Shown: one piece after another, positions 33,904-43,800 of the stretch
How positions within the stretch are numbered: the first letter of the stretch is position 1
Layout of the letters: each line of letters opens with the position of its first letter
Assembly (NCBI GenBank): GCA_047606545.1
Contig: JASGEI010000002.1
Location: 1 to 64,000, forward strand
Reading direction: 5' to 3'
Source: JASGDC01 sp047606545
GTDB taxonomy: Bacteria > Actinomycetota > Actinomycetes > Actinomycetales > Micrococcaceae
Length of the DNA stretch: 64,000 nucleotides
Translations under genes and position numbers: made by a program
Notes under the pieces: generated by a model
Told to the model about the DNA's origin: nothing
The model's database searches: none
Seen by the model: only the letters and a program-made list of their open reading frames with translations

Positions 33904-35302
33904 ATTTTAGGATATTAGCGAAATACGCATCTAAAGCTTCTTTTTGAGTCCTTGGAATAAAACCACTTGCTTTAATTTTTGTTAAGTCTAAGGTGCTTTG
34001 CAGTGGGCGTGGAGCTACTATTTTATCTTTGAAATATTCATCAGTAGAAATGCCGGTAACTTGGTTTTTACTATAACCAGCACGTTCAAATACATCACTT
34101 GCGATATCTGCCCAAGATTGTGGATTACCTTCGTTACTTATGTTGTAAGTGCCATAATTAGCTTTAGTCTCAAGCAAATGGCAAATAGCAGCTGCTATAT
34201 CGTCAGTGAAAGATAGACGACCTACTTGGTCATTAACTACAGCTGGCTTTATTCCTTTTTCTGCAAGACTTAACATTGTTGTTATGAAATTTTTCCCATC
34301 TCCAATAACCCAACTTGTCCTAAGAATATAGTGTTTTTTTGCAGTAGCAGCAACGATATCTCCAGCTGCTTTACTTTGCCCATATACACCTATAGGGGTT
34401 AATACTTCATCTTCGGTATGAATTTTTTTTGTGCCATCAAAAACGTAGTCACTAGAAATATGCACTAGGGTTGCTCTAGCAGAATTTACAGAGTTTGCTA
34501 GATAGCCAACACCAATAGCGTTAGAATCCCAGCATTCTTGACGACCTTCAGTTTCTGCTAAGTCAACGTTAGTGTATGCCGCGGCATTAATTACAGTCTC
34601 GTATTGATTCCAATTAACTTTCTCAATATCTGTTTTTTTAGTGATATCGATTTCCCTGCGAGTTACGAATTCTGCATCAGGCAAACGTTTTTTTAATGCT
34701 TTGGCTAACTGCCCGTTAGCGCCTAGGACTAACGTTTTCTTGGGTTGCATAGGAATGACGTCTTTAAGTTTAGGGTGATTTTTATCTTTTTCAGATAATT
34801 CTGATTTAGCTAAATCAATAGGCCAGTTAATATTCACAGTTTCATCAGCAAGATTCAAGAAAGTATATTGAGACTGTGCTTCACTGCTCCAATGATCATT
34901 AACAAGGTAAGTGTATGCAGTGCCATCTTCTAAAGTTTGGAAAGAGTTGCCAATGCCACGAGGAATAAAAATTGCTTTGCTTGGATCTATAGTAGTGGTA
35001 AAAACTTTACCGAAAGTATCTCCTTCGCGTAAATCTACCCAAGCTCCAAATACTGAACCAGTAGCTACAGAGATAAATTTATCCCAAGGTTCAGCATGAA
35101 TTCCGCGGGTAGTGCCCTTAGTTTCGTTAAAGGAAATGTTGTTTTGGACGGGTTGGAAGTCAGGAAGACCTAAAGATAGCATCTTTTCGCGTTGCCAATT
35201 CTCTTTAAACCATCCACGATTATCACCATGTACAGGAATATCAAAAATTAATACCCCTGGAATATCACAAGTGCTAACTTTAAGATCTTTACTAAACTTC
35301 AT
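33896..35302 (-). CDS. Fused dTDP-4-dehydrorhamnose 3,5-epimerase / reductase (RmlC-RmlD)
   Basis: Performs the last two steps to dTDP-L-rhamnose. Residues 1-185 are the cupin epimerase (NNISFNETKGTTRGIHAEPW with its catalytic His; GNSFQTLEDGTAYTYLVNDHW). Residues ~190-468 are the SDR reductase (LVLGANGQLAKAL, SSDYVFDG, active-site YGQSKAAGD). This fusion is characteristic of actinobacteria such as corynebacteria and bifidobacteria. It lies five bases downstream of rmlB on the same strand, so the two form an operon. Confidence 0.92.
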   Translation of the reverse strand: MKFSKDLKVSTCDIPGVLIFDIPVHGDNRGWFKENWQREKMLSLGLPDFQPVQNNISFNETKGTTRGIHAEPWDKFISVATGSVFGAWVDLREGDTFGKVFTTTIDPSKAIFIPRGIGNSFQTLEDGTAYTYLVNDHWSSEAQSQYTFLNLADETVNINWPIDLAKSELSEKDKNHPKLKDVIPMQPKKTLVLGANGQLAKALKKRLPDAEFVTRREIDITKKTDIEKVNWNQYETVINAAAYTNVDLAETEGRQECWDSNAIGVGYLANSVNSARATLVHISSDYVFDGTKKIHTEDEVLTPIGVYGQSKAAGDIVAATAKKHYILRTSWVIGDGKNFITTMLSLAEKGIKPAVVNDQVGRLSFTDDIAAAICHLLETKANYGTYNISNEGNPQSWADIASDVFERAGYSKNQVTGISTDEYFKDKIVAPRPLQSTLDLTKIKASGFIPRTQKEALDAYFANILKSS

Positions 35303-35307
35303 AATAA

Positions 35308-36306
35308 TTACTGACCCTGTCGTTTATATTTAGCTTCAGTTTCTTCTTTATGCGCTAGCCACCAGTCTTTGTTATCCGTATACCACTTGATGGTGTCTTT
35401 TATTCCAGCTTCAAAGTCTTTATATTTTGGTTTCCAGCCTAATTCTTTTCGGAGTCTAGCAGAGTCAATTGCGTAGCGCATATCATGACCTGGGCGATCA
35501 ACTACATGCTCATAGTCTTTTGCATCTTTACCCATTTGGCTAAGGATTAATTCAACTACTTCTTTATTATTCTTTTCGCCATCAGCACCTATTAGATAAG
35601 TTTCACCAATTTTACCTTTTTCAAGGATAGTTAAAACTGCAGAACTGTGATCATTTGCATGAATCCAATCACGTACGTTTTCACCTTTACCATAAAGTTT
35701 TGGCTTAATGTTAAGTAGGATGTTAGTAATTTGGCGTGGAATAAACTTTTCAATATGTTGGTATGGTCCGTAATTATTCGAACAATTACTAATTGTTGCT
35801 TTTACACCAAATGAACGTACCCAAGCTCGTACTAATAAATCAGATCCTGCTTTAGTACTTGAATAAGGGCTTGAGGGATTATAAGGAGTATCTTCAGTGA
35901 ATTTAGCTGGATCATCTAGTTCCAAGTCACCATATACTTCGTCAGTAGATATATGATGAAAACGAGTATTATGTTTACGTGCGGCCTCTAGAAGTGTGTA
36001 TGTTCCAATTAAGTTGGTATCAATAAATGGTCTAGGATCTTCAAGGGAGTTATCGTTGTGTGATTCCGCAGCGTAGTGTACGACTGCATCATGCTTGGCG
36101 AATAGTTCATCAACGAGTTCTATATCGCAGATATCCCCTTTTACAAAGGTAAAACGTTTTTCATTTAAGTCTCGTAGAGAGTCTTCATTGCCTGCGTATG
36201 TTAATTTATCTAAGACAGTTACGTTATAGTTAGTGTTTTCTAATACATAGTGCACGAAATTTGAGCCAATAAAGCCTGCACCACCTGTTACGAGAATATT
36301 TTGCAT
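35308..36306 (-). CDS. rmlB: dTDP-glucose 4,6-dehydratase
   Basis: Second step of dTDP-rhamnose synthesis. It has the NAD motif VTGGAGFIGSNFVHYV, HISTDEVYGDL, and the active-site YSSTKAGSDLL with Tyr and Lys. The 332-residue length is normal. A TAAAAT -10 box seven bases before the ATG indicates a leaderless promoter for the rmlB-rmlCD operon. It is divergent from rmlA. Confidence 0.95.
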   Translation of the reverse strand: MQNILVTGGAGFIGSNFVHYVLENTNYNVTVLDKLTYAGNEDSLRDLNEKRFTFVKGDICDIELVDELFAKHDAVVHYAAESHNDNSLEDPRPFIDTNLIGTYTLLEAARKHNTRFHHISTDEVYGDLELDDPAKFTEDTPYNPSSPYSSTKAGSDLLVRAWVRSFGVKATISNCSNNYGPYQHIEKFIPRQITNILLNIKPKLYGKGENVRDWIHANDHSSAVLTILEKGKIGETYLIGADGEKNNKEVVELILSQMGKDAKDYEHVVDRPGHDMRYAIDSARLRKELGWKPKYKDFEAGIKDTIKWYTDNKDWWLAHKEETEAKYKRQGQ

Positions 36307-36313
36307 AGTGATA

Positions 36314-36319
36314 ATTTTA
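36314..36319 (-). promoter_or_regulatory. -10 box of rmlB-rmlCD (leaderless)
   Basis: TAAAAT on the minus strand ends seven bases before the rmlB ATG. Confidence 0.5.
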
Positions 36320-36383
36320 CTAGATTTATAAAAATATAAAGTAAAGAATTGCTTTAATCAAAGAAAAAATGGAAAATGAGAGT

Positions 36384-37268
36384 ATGAAAGGTATAATTCT
36401 TGCCGGTGGAACTGGCTCACGTTTACATCCAATTACACTGGGCGTAAGTAAACAATTAGTCCCTGTTTATGATAAGCCGATGATTTATTACCCATTATCA
36501 ACGTTGATACTTGCAGGTATTAAAGAAATATTAATTATTACAACTCCACAGGATGCGGATTCTTTTGAGCGTTTACTTGGGGATGGTTCTCAATTTGGTA
36601 TTGATATTACATATAAACAACAACCATCTCCTGATGGGTTGGCTCAGGCATTTGTCTTAGGTGAAGAGTTCATAGGAGATGATAATGTTGCCTTAGTGCT
36701 TGGCGATAATATTTTCTATGGTCCAGGAATGGGGTCAAAACTTCGTCGCTTTAAAGACTTAGATGGCGGCGCCGTATTCGGCTATTGGGTAGCCGACCCT
36801 AAAGCCTATGGGGTGGTTGATTTCGATGAAAGTGGTAAAGCACTTTCAGTGGAAGAGAAGCCAGAACATCCAAAGAGTCACTACGCTGTACCTGGCTTAT
36901 ATTTTTATAGTAATGATGTTGTAGAAATCGCAAAAAACCTAAAACCGTCTCCTCGAGGGGAGCTTGAGATTTCTGATCTTAATCAAGTGTATCTAGACCA
37001 AGGCCGTCTCCAAGTTGAAATTCTGCCTAGAGGTACTGCTTGGCTAGATACGGGTACATTTGATTCACTTGCAGAAGCAACTGAATTTATTCGTACGGTA
37101 CAGAAACGTCAAGGTTTATCTGTAGGTTGCCCAGAAGAGATTGCTTGGCGTTTAGGGTTGTTAGATGATGAACAACTAACCGAATTAGCTCAACCATTGC
37201 TTAAGAGTGGCTATGGCGAATATTTACTACAAGTTATTAAACAAGGTAGAGATAAAACACTTAGTTAA
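36384..37268 (+). CDS. rmlA: Glucose-1-phosphate thymidylyltransferase
   Basis: First step of dTDP-rhamnose synthesis. It has the nucleotide-binding GGTGSRLHPITLGVSKQLVP, the metal-site VLGDNIFYG and VVEFDE-like VVDFDESGKALSVEEKPEHP. It is about 294 residues from the ATG at 36384, which matches the family start MKGIILAGG. An in-frame ATG at 36369 would add five residues. It is divergent from rmlB and has its own terminator, so the pathway is split into two transcripts. Confidence 0.95.
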   Translation: MKGIILAGGTGSRLHPITLGVSKQLVPVYDKPMIYYPLSTLILAGIKEILIITTPQDADSFERLLGDGSQFGIDITYKQQPSPDGLAQAFVLGEEFIGDDNVALVLGDNIFYGPGMGSKLRRFKDLDGGAVFGYWVADPKAYGVVDFDESGKALSVEEKPEHPKSHYAVPGLYFYSNDVVEIAKNLKPSPRGELEISDLNQVYLDQGRLQVEILPRGTAWLDTGTFDSLAEATEFIRTVQKRQGLSVGCPEEIAWRLGLLDDEQLTELAQPLLKSGYGEYLLQVIKQGRDKTLS

Positions 37269-37275
37269 ACTTACT

Positions 37276-37322
37276 TACAATAGGAAGGAAACTACAATTG
37301 GTTTCCTTATTGTAGGGTTTTT
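37276..37322 (+). terminator. Rho-independent terminator of rmlA
   Basis: TACAATA-(GG bulge)-AAGGAAAC pairs with GTTTCCTTATTGTA around an eight-base loop and is followed by GGGTTTTT. Confidence 0.8.
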
Positions 37323-37361
37323 AAGTTGTGCATCTGTAGCTTTATGAGTTGATTGTGGTTT

Positions 37362-38999
37362 ATGAATAAGTTTCAAACAAAGTTTATGGCATTGTTAGTA
37401 GCTTTATTTTGTTTGTCTTCTTTAGTTCCTGCTTTTGGCGTCGAACAAAGTGCGGAGGGTGAAGTTTCGCATTCTTTTTCCGAATCTTTGAAGACTAGTA
37501 AACTAACGTTAGCTCAGTTTAACCAAGCTGGGGAACAGGCTGAAAAGGTAACGGCAAATATCAACACACTGCGTAATGTTCCTGAGTTTGGTGGTGTTTG
37601 GTTCGAGAATGCACAGCTCATTATTGGCAGCACTGACCCAAAGAATAAGGTTATAGAGGATTTTGCTAAGCAGGTTAATGCGAAGGTTGTGAAGACTGGA
37701 TATCGTGATAGCAATGTACAGCAAGTTTTTAATGAGGCTAAAGACAAATTCTCTGGCTATAATGCAATAAGTTATCGTTATGATAATCCAGATACTATGA
37801 CTATCAGGGTAGCGATGAAGTCCGGTAAAACTGCTGATGTTGCTTCTTTTGGTGAATTACCACCCAATATTAAGGTTGAAGTGGTGCCGATGGAGCAGTT
37901 GTCTCAGCTGACTGCTGGGGTGAGTAGTGATTTGGTGGAGCCTGGTGATGTCTTCTACGTTATGCAGCCTGATAGCCTAAAGTCGACTTGCTCTTTTGGT
38001 TTCTCCGCAGTTGCTCCGGATGGGTCTAATGCTCGTATTTCTGCTGGACATTGTAAAGAAGCTGCCAAAATTAATGATGTCATTGTGAAAAAGGGGTATA
38101 GCACCTTGCTTGACGCAGGGTCTTTTGATGTAGTTAATTTTTCTTCTGATAGCAAGATTCATGCTGATGTAAGTAGTATTAAACTTAAAGACCAAAAACT
38201 GCCCAATCCACCGACTATTTCAGCTCATGGAAATGAAGCAGATATTCAAATAACAGGAATTGCAGATCCAATACCTGGTGCACCAGTTTGTAAAAGTGGT
38301 AGCTACACAGGTGTTACCTGTGGCAAAATAATTGACATTCGCAGCCAAGATATGAACGAAGGCACTTATATTGATGGTTTTGGCACTAACCTTGACTCAT
38401 ACCCAGGTGATTCAGGTGGTGGAGCATTCATCGGGACGAAAGCTGTAGGTGTCCAAAGTGGTTCCACAGTCGATAATGACACACGCAAACTATTATCGAC
38501 AAATTTTACAACTCTATCTACAGCTATGAAAGCTCTACCAGGCTACTATATTAAAACTACAGATGAAGCCACATATCCTGTTATAGCTCCTTTGCGAGAA
38601 GCATGGCTTAAAAATGGTGGTAAACAAACAACAGGAGATGGCAAGGCACCTCAACAAAAAGTAGGAGATGCAACTATACAGGAGTTTACTAATGGTGAAT
38701 TTGTTAATTCTAAGTCTGGTACTTACTTCGTAGCGAATAATATTAAAACGCAATGGGATAAAAACGGTGGGTTACAAGGAAAAAATTATGGTGCACCGAC
38801 TAGTAATGCTGTGACAAAGCATGGAAGCATAACGCAAAACTTTGAACATGGAACCATAAAAATACTAACCAACAAAAACGAATACTATAAACATCAAACA
38901 CAAAAATACCTAGCAATACTAGCATTAGTTATAATCATAGTCTCTGGTAGTATTTACAAGCTGAGAAAAACAAAGAAGCTTGGGTTGAAGAAACGTTAA
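37362..38999 (+). CDS. Secreted trypsin-like serine protease with LGFP repeats and C-terminal anchor
   Basis: This is an S1-family protease of ~545 residues. A signal peptide (FMALLVALFCLSSLVPAFG) precedes a ~170-residue pro-region like those of alpha-lytic-type proteases. The catalytic domain has His in RISAGHCKE (~230), a plausible Asp in DVVNFSSDS (~255) and Ser in YPGDSGGGAFIG (~350), with likely disulfide cysteines. LGFP-type repeats follow (~425-500, GGLQGKNYGAPTSNAVTKHG), which are thought to bind the wall or mycolate layer in corynebacteria. A transmembrane helix and KLRKTKKLGLKKR end the protein. Start is ATG at 37362 rather than the TTG at 37353. Targets are unknown. Confidence 0.88.
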   Translation: MNKFQTKFMALLVALFCLSSLVPAFGVEQSAEGEVSHSFSESLKTSKLTLAQFNQAGEQAEKVTANINTLRNVPEFGGVWFENAQLIIGSTDPKNKVIEDFAKQVNAKVVKTGYRDSNVQQVFNEAKDKFSGYNAISYRYDNPDTMTIRVAMKSGKTADVASFGELPPNIKVEVVPMEQLSQLTAGVSSDLVEPGDVFYVMQPDSLKSTCSFGFSAVAPDGSNARISAGHCKEAAKINDVIVKKGYSTLLDAGSFDVVNFSSDSKIHADVSSIKLKDQKLPNPPTISAHGNEADIQITGIADPIPGAPVCKSGSYTGVTCGKIIDIRSQDMNEGTYIDGFGTNLDSYPGDSGGGAFIGTKAVGVQSGSTVDNDTRKLLSTNFTTLSTAMKALPGYYIKTTDEATYPVIAPLREAWLKNGGKQTTGDGKAPQQKVGDATIQEFTNGEFVNSKSGTYFVANNIKTQWDKNGGLQGKNYGAPTSNAVTKHGSITQNFEHGTIKILTNKNEYYKHQTQKYLAILALVIIIVSGSIYKLRKTKKLGLKKR

Positions 39000-39097
39000 T
39001 GCCGTTAGTGTGTATTCTTGGTGGTTAGTTAGCTATCCAAATTAGTTAAATTTTATTTACACAATTTGGTCGTTTACCCGCTCTTAGTATTATCCAA

Positions 39098-39141
39098 AAA
39101 TGTCCGAACCTTCATACCCGAAGGTTCGGACATTTATTTTT
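39098..39141 (+). terminator. Rho-independent terminator of the protease gene
   Basis: A perfect 16-base stem (39098-39113 with 39120-39135) and six-base loop are followed by ATTTTT. It can also serve the convergent DUF2505 gene, since A-rich sequence flanks the other side. Confidence 0.9.
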
Positions 39142-39183
39142 ACAAAATTTATAGTTAGTAAGATAATTTTATATTTAGGCTGA

Positions 39184-39669
39184 TTAGTTGTTTAGTCCTT
39201 GGATTTGCAACTGGAAAGCTTTTTGTAAGAATGGTGCTGCTGCTTCTGCTACTTTTGGACCTACTAACGGAATATGGCATTCTACCTGTCCATTAACTTC
39301 ATACTGGGTGTTTTCGCCCTGCGCAGTTAAACGTTGATTACCGTCAACCTGTAGTGGTACGCCATCAGCTGTTACGGTAGTTTGTGCCTGGCGGTTGCCA
39401 TTAGCATCAGGAGCAGACCAATTGTCAGTCTGAGTAAGAGTGATAGTGTCACCTACAATTGACTGTGCAGCACTTGGTAATTCGGCAGAGCTTGCTTGAC
39501 GGACAGTAGTAACTGAGAAGCTAGAGTTTACATCACCTTGAACGTCGAAACTAGCTAGAGTGGCACCAGCTTGAGTCGTAGTAGCTTGAGCATATTCCTG
39601 GCTAACTATACGGTTGATGATATCAGTTACATTTTTATTGATGGTTGCAGATTCTGCAATTTGATTCAT
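39184..39669 (-). CDS. DUF2505-type protein
   Basis: This is a 161-residue protein resembling actinobacterial DUF2505, a helix-grip (SRPBCC-like) fold that may bind a hydrophobic ligand. The region VTTVRQASSAELPSAAQSIV and the later NGQVECHIPLVGPKVAEAAA near the C-terminus match the family pattern. Function is unknown. It follows manC by 34 bases on the same strand, and an equivalent pairing is familiar in corynebacteria. Confidence 0.72.
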   Translation of the reverse strand: MNQIAESATINKNVTDIINRIVSQEYAQATTTQAGATLASFDVQGDVNSSFSVTTVRQASSAELPSAAQSIVGDTITLTQTDNWSAPDANGNRQAQTTVTADGVPLQVDGNQRLTAQGENTQYEVNGQVECHIPLVGPKVAEAAAPFLQKAFQLQIQGLNN

Positions 39670-39703
39670 ATTATTTTCCTTAGATTTGTTTGTTTTAAAC
39701 TAC

Positions 39704-40807
39704 CTATAAATAGCGATCTAGACCATGGTTTTCAATGGAAGTTACGATATTTTTAACTTCTTGAGAATGTTGACGAGTAGTGACTAGAAGTGCGTCATCT
39801 GTATCCACAATAACTATGTCTTCTAAACCGTAAGTAGTAATCATTCGTTTACTACGAGATACGATAATGCCACTAGTTTCTTTCGCCATTACGCGCTTTG
39901 GATCACCAAGCACTGTAGCATCATTACCTTTTTCGTTAAGACGAGTTAATGAATCAAAGTCACCTACATCGTCCCAATCGAAGTTACCGGCAATCATTAC
40001 TACATTTCCAGCTTTGGCTTCAGGCTCAGCTACTACATAGTCGATTGCGATTTTTGGTAATGTTGGCCAAATTTTATTTAAAACTTCTTCACGTTTCGGG
40101 GTATCCCAACTATCAGCAATAGCCATAATGCCTTTGTATAGCTCTGGATTATCACGTTTAAAAGCATCAAGCATAGTTTCAGCTTTTGCCACAAACATAC
40201 CGGCATTCCAACGATAACGACCGGAAGCCACATATTTTTTAGCAGTTTTAATTTCTGGTTTTTCTACGAACTCTTCTACATGGTAAGCCCGTTTAGCATT
40301 TGATTGTTTAAGTGGTTTGCCTTGTTTTATATAACCAAAACCAGTTGATGGGAAACTAGGTTTGATTCCTAGTGTCACAATATAACCCTTTTCAGCAACT
40401 ATCAGTGCTTCTTTCATTGCTCGATCAAACAAGCTTTGACTTTTAATTACATGGTCTGCGGCAAAAGAACCTACTATTGCTTCGGGATTACGTTTATAAA
40501 CGATGGCAGTAGCTAGACCGATTGCAGCTGCTGAGTCTTTTTGTTCACTTTCTAAAACTAGATTCTCATCTTTGAGATCAAAAAGTTGCTCACGGACAGC
40601 CCGTTCGTGTTTAACTCCAGTGACGACCATAATGTTATCGTCAGTTAGTTTTGCTAAACGTTTCCATGTGCTTTGTAAAAGAGATAGCCCTTCGCCCGTT
40701 AAATCATGAAGAAACTTGGGAGCTCCTGCACGAGAGAGTGGCCAAAGACGTGAGCCAATACCACCAGCAGGTATAATTGCGTAAAAATTAGGATTTTTCC
40801 TGTTCAT
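39704..40807 (-). CDS. manC: Mannose-1-phosphate guanylyltransferase
   Basis: Makes GDP-mannose for lipomannan, PIMs and glycoproteins. The N-terminal PAGGIGSRLWPLSRAGAPKF (residues ~13-32) is the pyrophosphorylase signature, with EEFVEKPEIKTA near 180 and WDDVGDFDSL near 275. At 367 residues it has the nucleotidyltransferase domain without a fused isomerase, consistent with a separate manA at 52.5 kb. A TAAACT box six bases before its ATG predicts a leaderless transcript. It is divergent from mfd. Confidence 0.93.
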   Translation of the reverse strand: MNRKNPNFYAIIPAGGIGSRLWPLSRAGAPKFLHDLTGEGLSLLQSTWKRLAKLTDDNIMVVTGVKHERAVREQLFDLKDENLVLESEQKDSAAAIGLATAIVYKRNPEAIVGSFAADHVIKSQSLFDRAMKEALIVAEKGYIVTLGIKPSFPSTGFGYIKQGKPLKQSNAKRAYHVEEFVEKPEIKTAKKYVASGRYRWNAGMFVAKAETMLDAFKRDNPELYKGIMAIADSWDTPKREEVLNKIWPTLPKIAIDYVVAEPEAKAGNVVMIAGNFDWDDVGDFDSLTRLNEKGNDATVLGDPKRVMAKETSGIIVSRSKRMITTYGLEDIVIVDTDDALLVTTRQHSQEVKNIVTSIENHGLDRYL

Positions 40808-40813
40808 GTATCA

Positions 40814-40819
40814 AGTTTA
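40814..40819 (-). promoter_or_regulatory. -10 box of manC (leaderless)
   Basis: TAAACT on the minus strand ends six bases before the ATG. Confidence 0.45.
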
Positions 40820-40870
40820 ACGGTTTAATAACTAAAACTATGTTTTAACACCTTTAGTACGCAGATAGCG

Positions 40871-40876
40871 TAAAAT
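40871..40876 (+). promoter_or_regulatory. -10 box of mfd (leaderless)
   Basis: TAAAAT ends seven bases before the mfd ATG at 40884. Confidence 0.5.
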
Positions 40877-40883
40877 AAACAGA

Positions 40884-43800
40884 ATGAGACTCGCTCTGTT
40901 GCAACAAGAATTGGCAAAACATAACGTATTTAAAAATTACTTTGAACAAGCACACCATGCTACTAAATTTAAGGTAGTTCCTGGGGCTGTGGCGCCAACG
41001 ACTGCTTACCATGCACAAAAAACATCAGGTCCATTACTTGTGGTTACTGCGACCACTCGTGAGGCAGAGATGGTGCATGCTTCTTTACTAGATTTTGTGG
41101 CTGAAGATGAGTTGCAATTTTTCCCGAACTTAGAGACATTACCACACGAAAAAATATCACCTAATTCTCAAACTATTGCACAGCGTATGAAGGTTATTCA
41201 GCAGTTAAAGTCAAAAAAAGTCTCAGTTATTGTGTCTCCTATTAGAGCTATTGCACAAAGTATGCCTACTACTTTGGCAGAGCTAGGTTCAATTGATTTG
41301 ACACAAGGCAAAGATTTTAATATGGATGAGTTAATCCTACGGGTGTTAGATTTTGCTTATGCTCAAGTTGATATGGTTACCAGTCGTGGCGAGTTTGCTG
41401 TTCGTGGTGGCATTATTGATATCTTTCCACCAAACTTGGAGTACCCAGTTCGGTTGGATTTCTTTGGCGATGAAGTAGATAGTATTAGATATTTCACCGT
41501 AAGTGACCAGCGCTCAATACCAATCTCCGAAGTTCCAGAGTTAGCTAAATTAAGTATTGTGCCCTGTAAAGAAATCTTACTTGATGATAGAGTACGAGCA
41601 CATGCAAAATCGTATATTGAACGGTTTCCTGCTGCTAAGAGCATGTTAGAAAAACTTAGTGAGGGTATCCCAGTTGATGGGATGGAGTCCTTATTGCCGC
41701 TACTAAGTACGGAAATGGGTTATTTTGTTGACTATCTACCCAAAGATAGTCATTTGGTTTTTGTAGAAGATGAAAAAATTAAAAATCGTGCTTTAGATTT
41801 ACAACGTACCAGTGAGCAATTTTTAGCAGCTTCATGGAACTATGCTGATGATGAGAAATCAGCACCTGTAGATATTCGAGAGAGTTTAGCTACTGCACAT
41901 TTTTTAAGTTTTTCAGAATTACTTGAGCATATAGACCAAAAACATCTAGATTATTGTTCGTTAAATGCCTTGAATACGGAAAAAGAATTTAATTTTAGTA
42001 CGCCGATTGTTAAAACTGGTGATATTTCAGAAATTGCTAATCAACTGCGTCAATTCTTGAAACAAAATACTGTAGTAGTTTCTTGTCAATCACAAGGTGC
42101 TGCTGCCAGATTAGCAGAGAGTTTTACGGAACAAAGAGTTAATGCGCAAAGTGTGGAGAAAATAAAAATTAAAGCTCCCTATATCCAATTTATTGCTGCG
42201 GAACAAAGTAACTCTTGGTCATGTTTAGATGCTTTTATTGTAGTGCTTACTGAGTATGACATTCTAGGTAAGCGAGTTACTAAACATGAGCACAAACGTA
42301 AAATCCGACGCCGAGTTAAAAATGCTGTGGATCCATTACAGCTTAGTAAAGGTGATTATGTAGTACATCAACAGCATGGTGTGGGACGTTTTATTGAGAT
42401 GGTGCAACGTAAAGTTGGGGTAGGCCTCCAAAAAGCTACTAGAGAGTACTTAGTAATTGAATACGCGTCAGGACGTCGAGGTAGACCGAACGACAGGTTA
42501 TTTGTGCCTGCAGATCAATTAGATCAGCTTTCTAACTATGTTGGTGGGGAAAAGCCAACTTTAAGTAAAATGGGTGGTTCTGATTGGGCTAAGGCTAAAT
42601 CTCGAGCTCGTCGAGCAGTTAAAGAAATTGCGGGTGAGTTAATTAGGCTTTATTCTGCACGTAAGGCGACTAAAGGTTATGCTTTTGGTCCTGATACTCC
42701 ATGGCAGCAAGAGCTAGAAGATTCTTTCCCATATGCTGAAACTATTGATCAATTACAAAGTATCGAAGAAGTTAAACGTGATATGGAAGCCCCAACTCCA
42801 ATGGATAGGCTAATTTCTGGTGATGTGGGTTATGGTAAGACAGAGGTTGCAGTGCGTGCAGCTTTCAAGGCAGTTCAAGATGGTAAACAAGTTGCAGTTT
42901 TGTGTCCGACCACTATTTTGGTGCAACAACATTTAGAAACTTTCATTGATAGGTTCCGTGGATTTCCAGTGCGAGTGGCTTCACTTTCACGTTTCCAAAC
43001 TACCAAACAAGCTGAACGTACGATGAACGACATTGCCGCAGGGACAGTAGATGTGATTATTGGTACGCACAGATTATTAAGTAAGAATGTCCGCTTTAAA
43101 GATTTAGGGTTAGTAATCGTTGATGAAGAACAGCGTTTTGGAGTGGAACATAAAGAGCAGCTTAAGAAAATGCGTACGAATGTAGATGTCTTAGCAATGA
43201 GTGCCACTCCTATTCCAAGGACTCTAGAAATGGCTGTTACTGGCATTAGAGAAATGTCTTCACTTGCAACACCACCGGAAGAACGCCAGCCAGTATTAAC
43301 TTATGTTGGTGCCTATTCAGATGATCAAGTTATTGCTGCTATCCAGCGTGAAATGATGCGTGAAGGTCAGGTTTTTTATGTCCATAATCGTGTTAAAAGT
43401 ATTGAAGAGACTGCAAGTAAAATTTCACGGTTAGTTCCAGATGCTCGTATTGCAGTAGCTCACGGCAAGATGAGTGAAAAGCAACTAGAGCAGATTATTA
43501 TTGATTTTTGGGAGCAGAAGTTTGATGTGCTTGTCAGCACCACCATAATCGAGACTGGACTTGATATCTCCAATGCAAATACTTTAATTGTGGAACATGC
43601 TGATAAGTATGGCTTATCGCAGTTACATCAGTTGCGTGGGCGTGTAGGACGTAGTCGTGAGCGTGCTTATGCATATTTCCTTTATGATGGGGAACGCGAG
43701 CTTAAAGAAACTGCTTTTGAGCGTTTAAAAGCAGTGGCAACTCATAATGAGCTTGGTGCAGGTATGCAACTTGCGATGAAAGACTTGGAAATTCGTGGTG

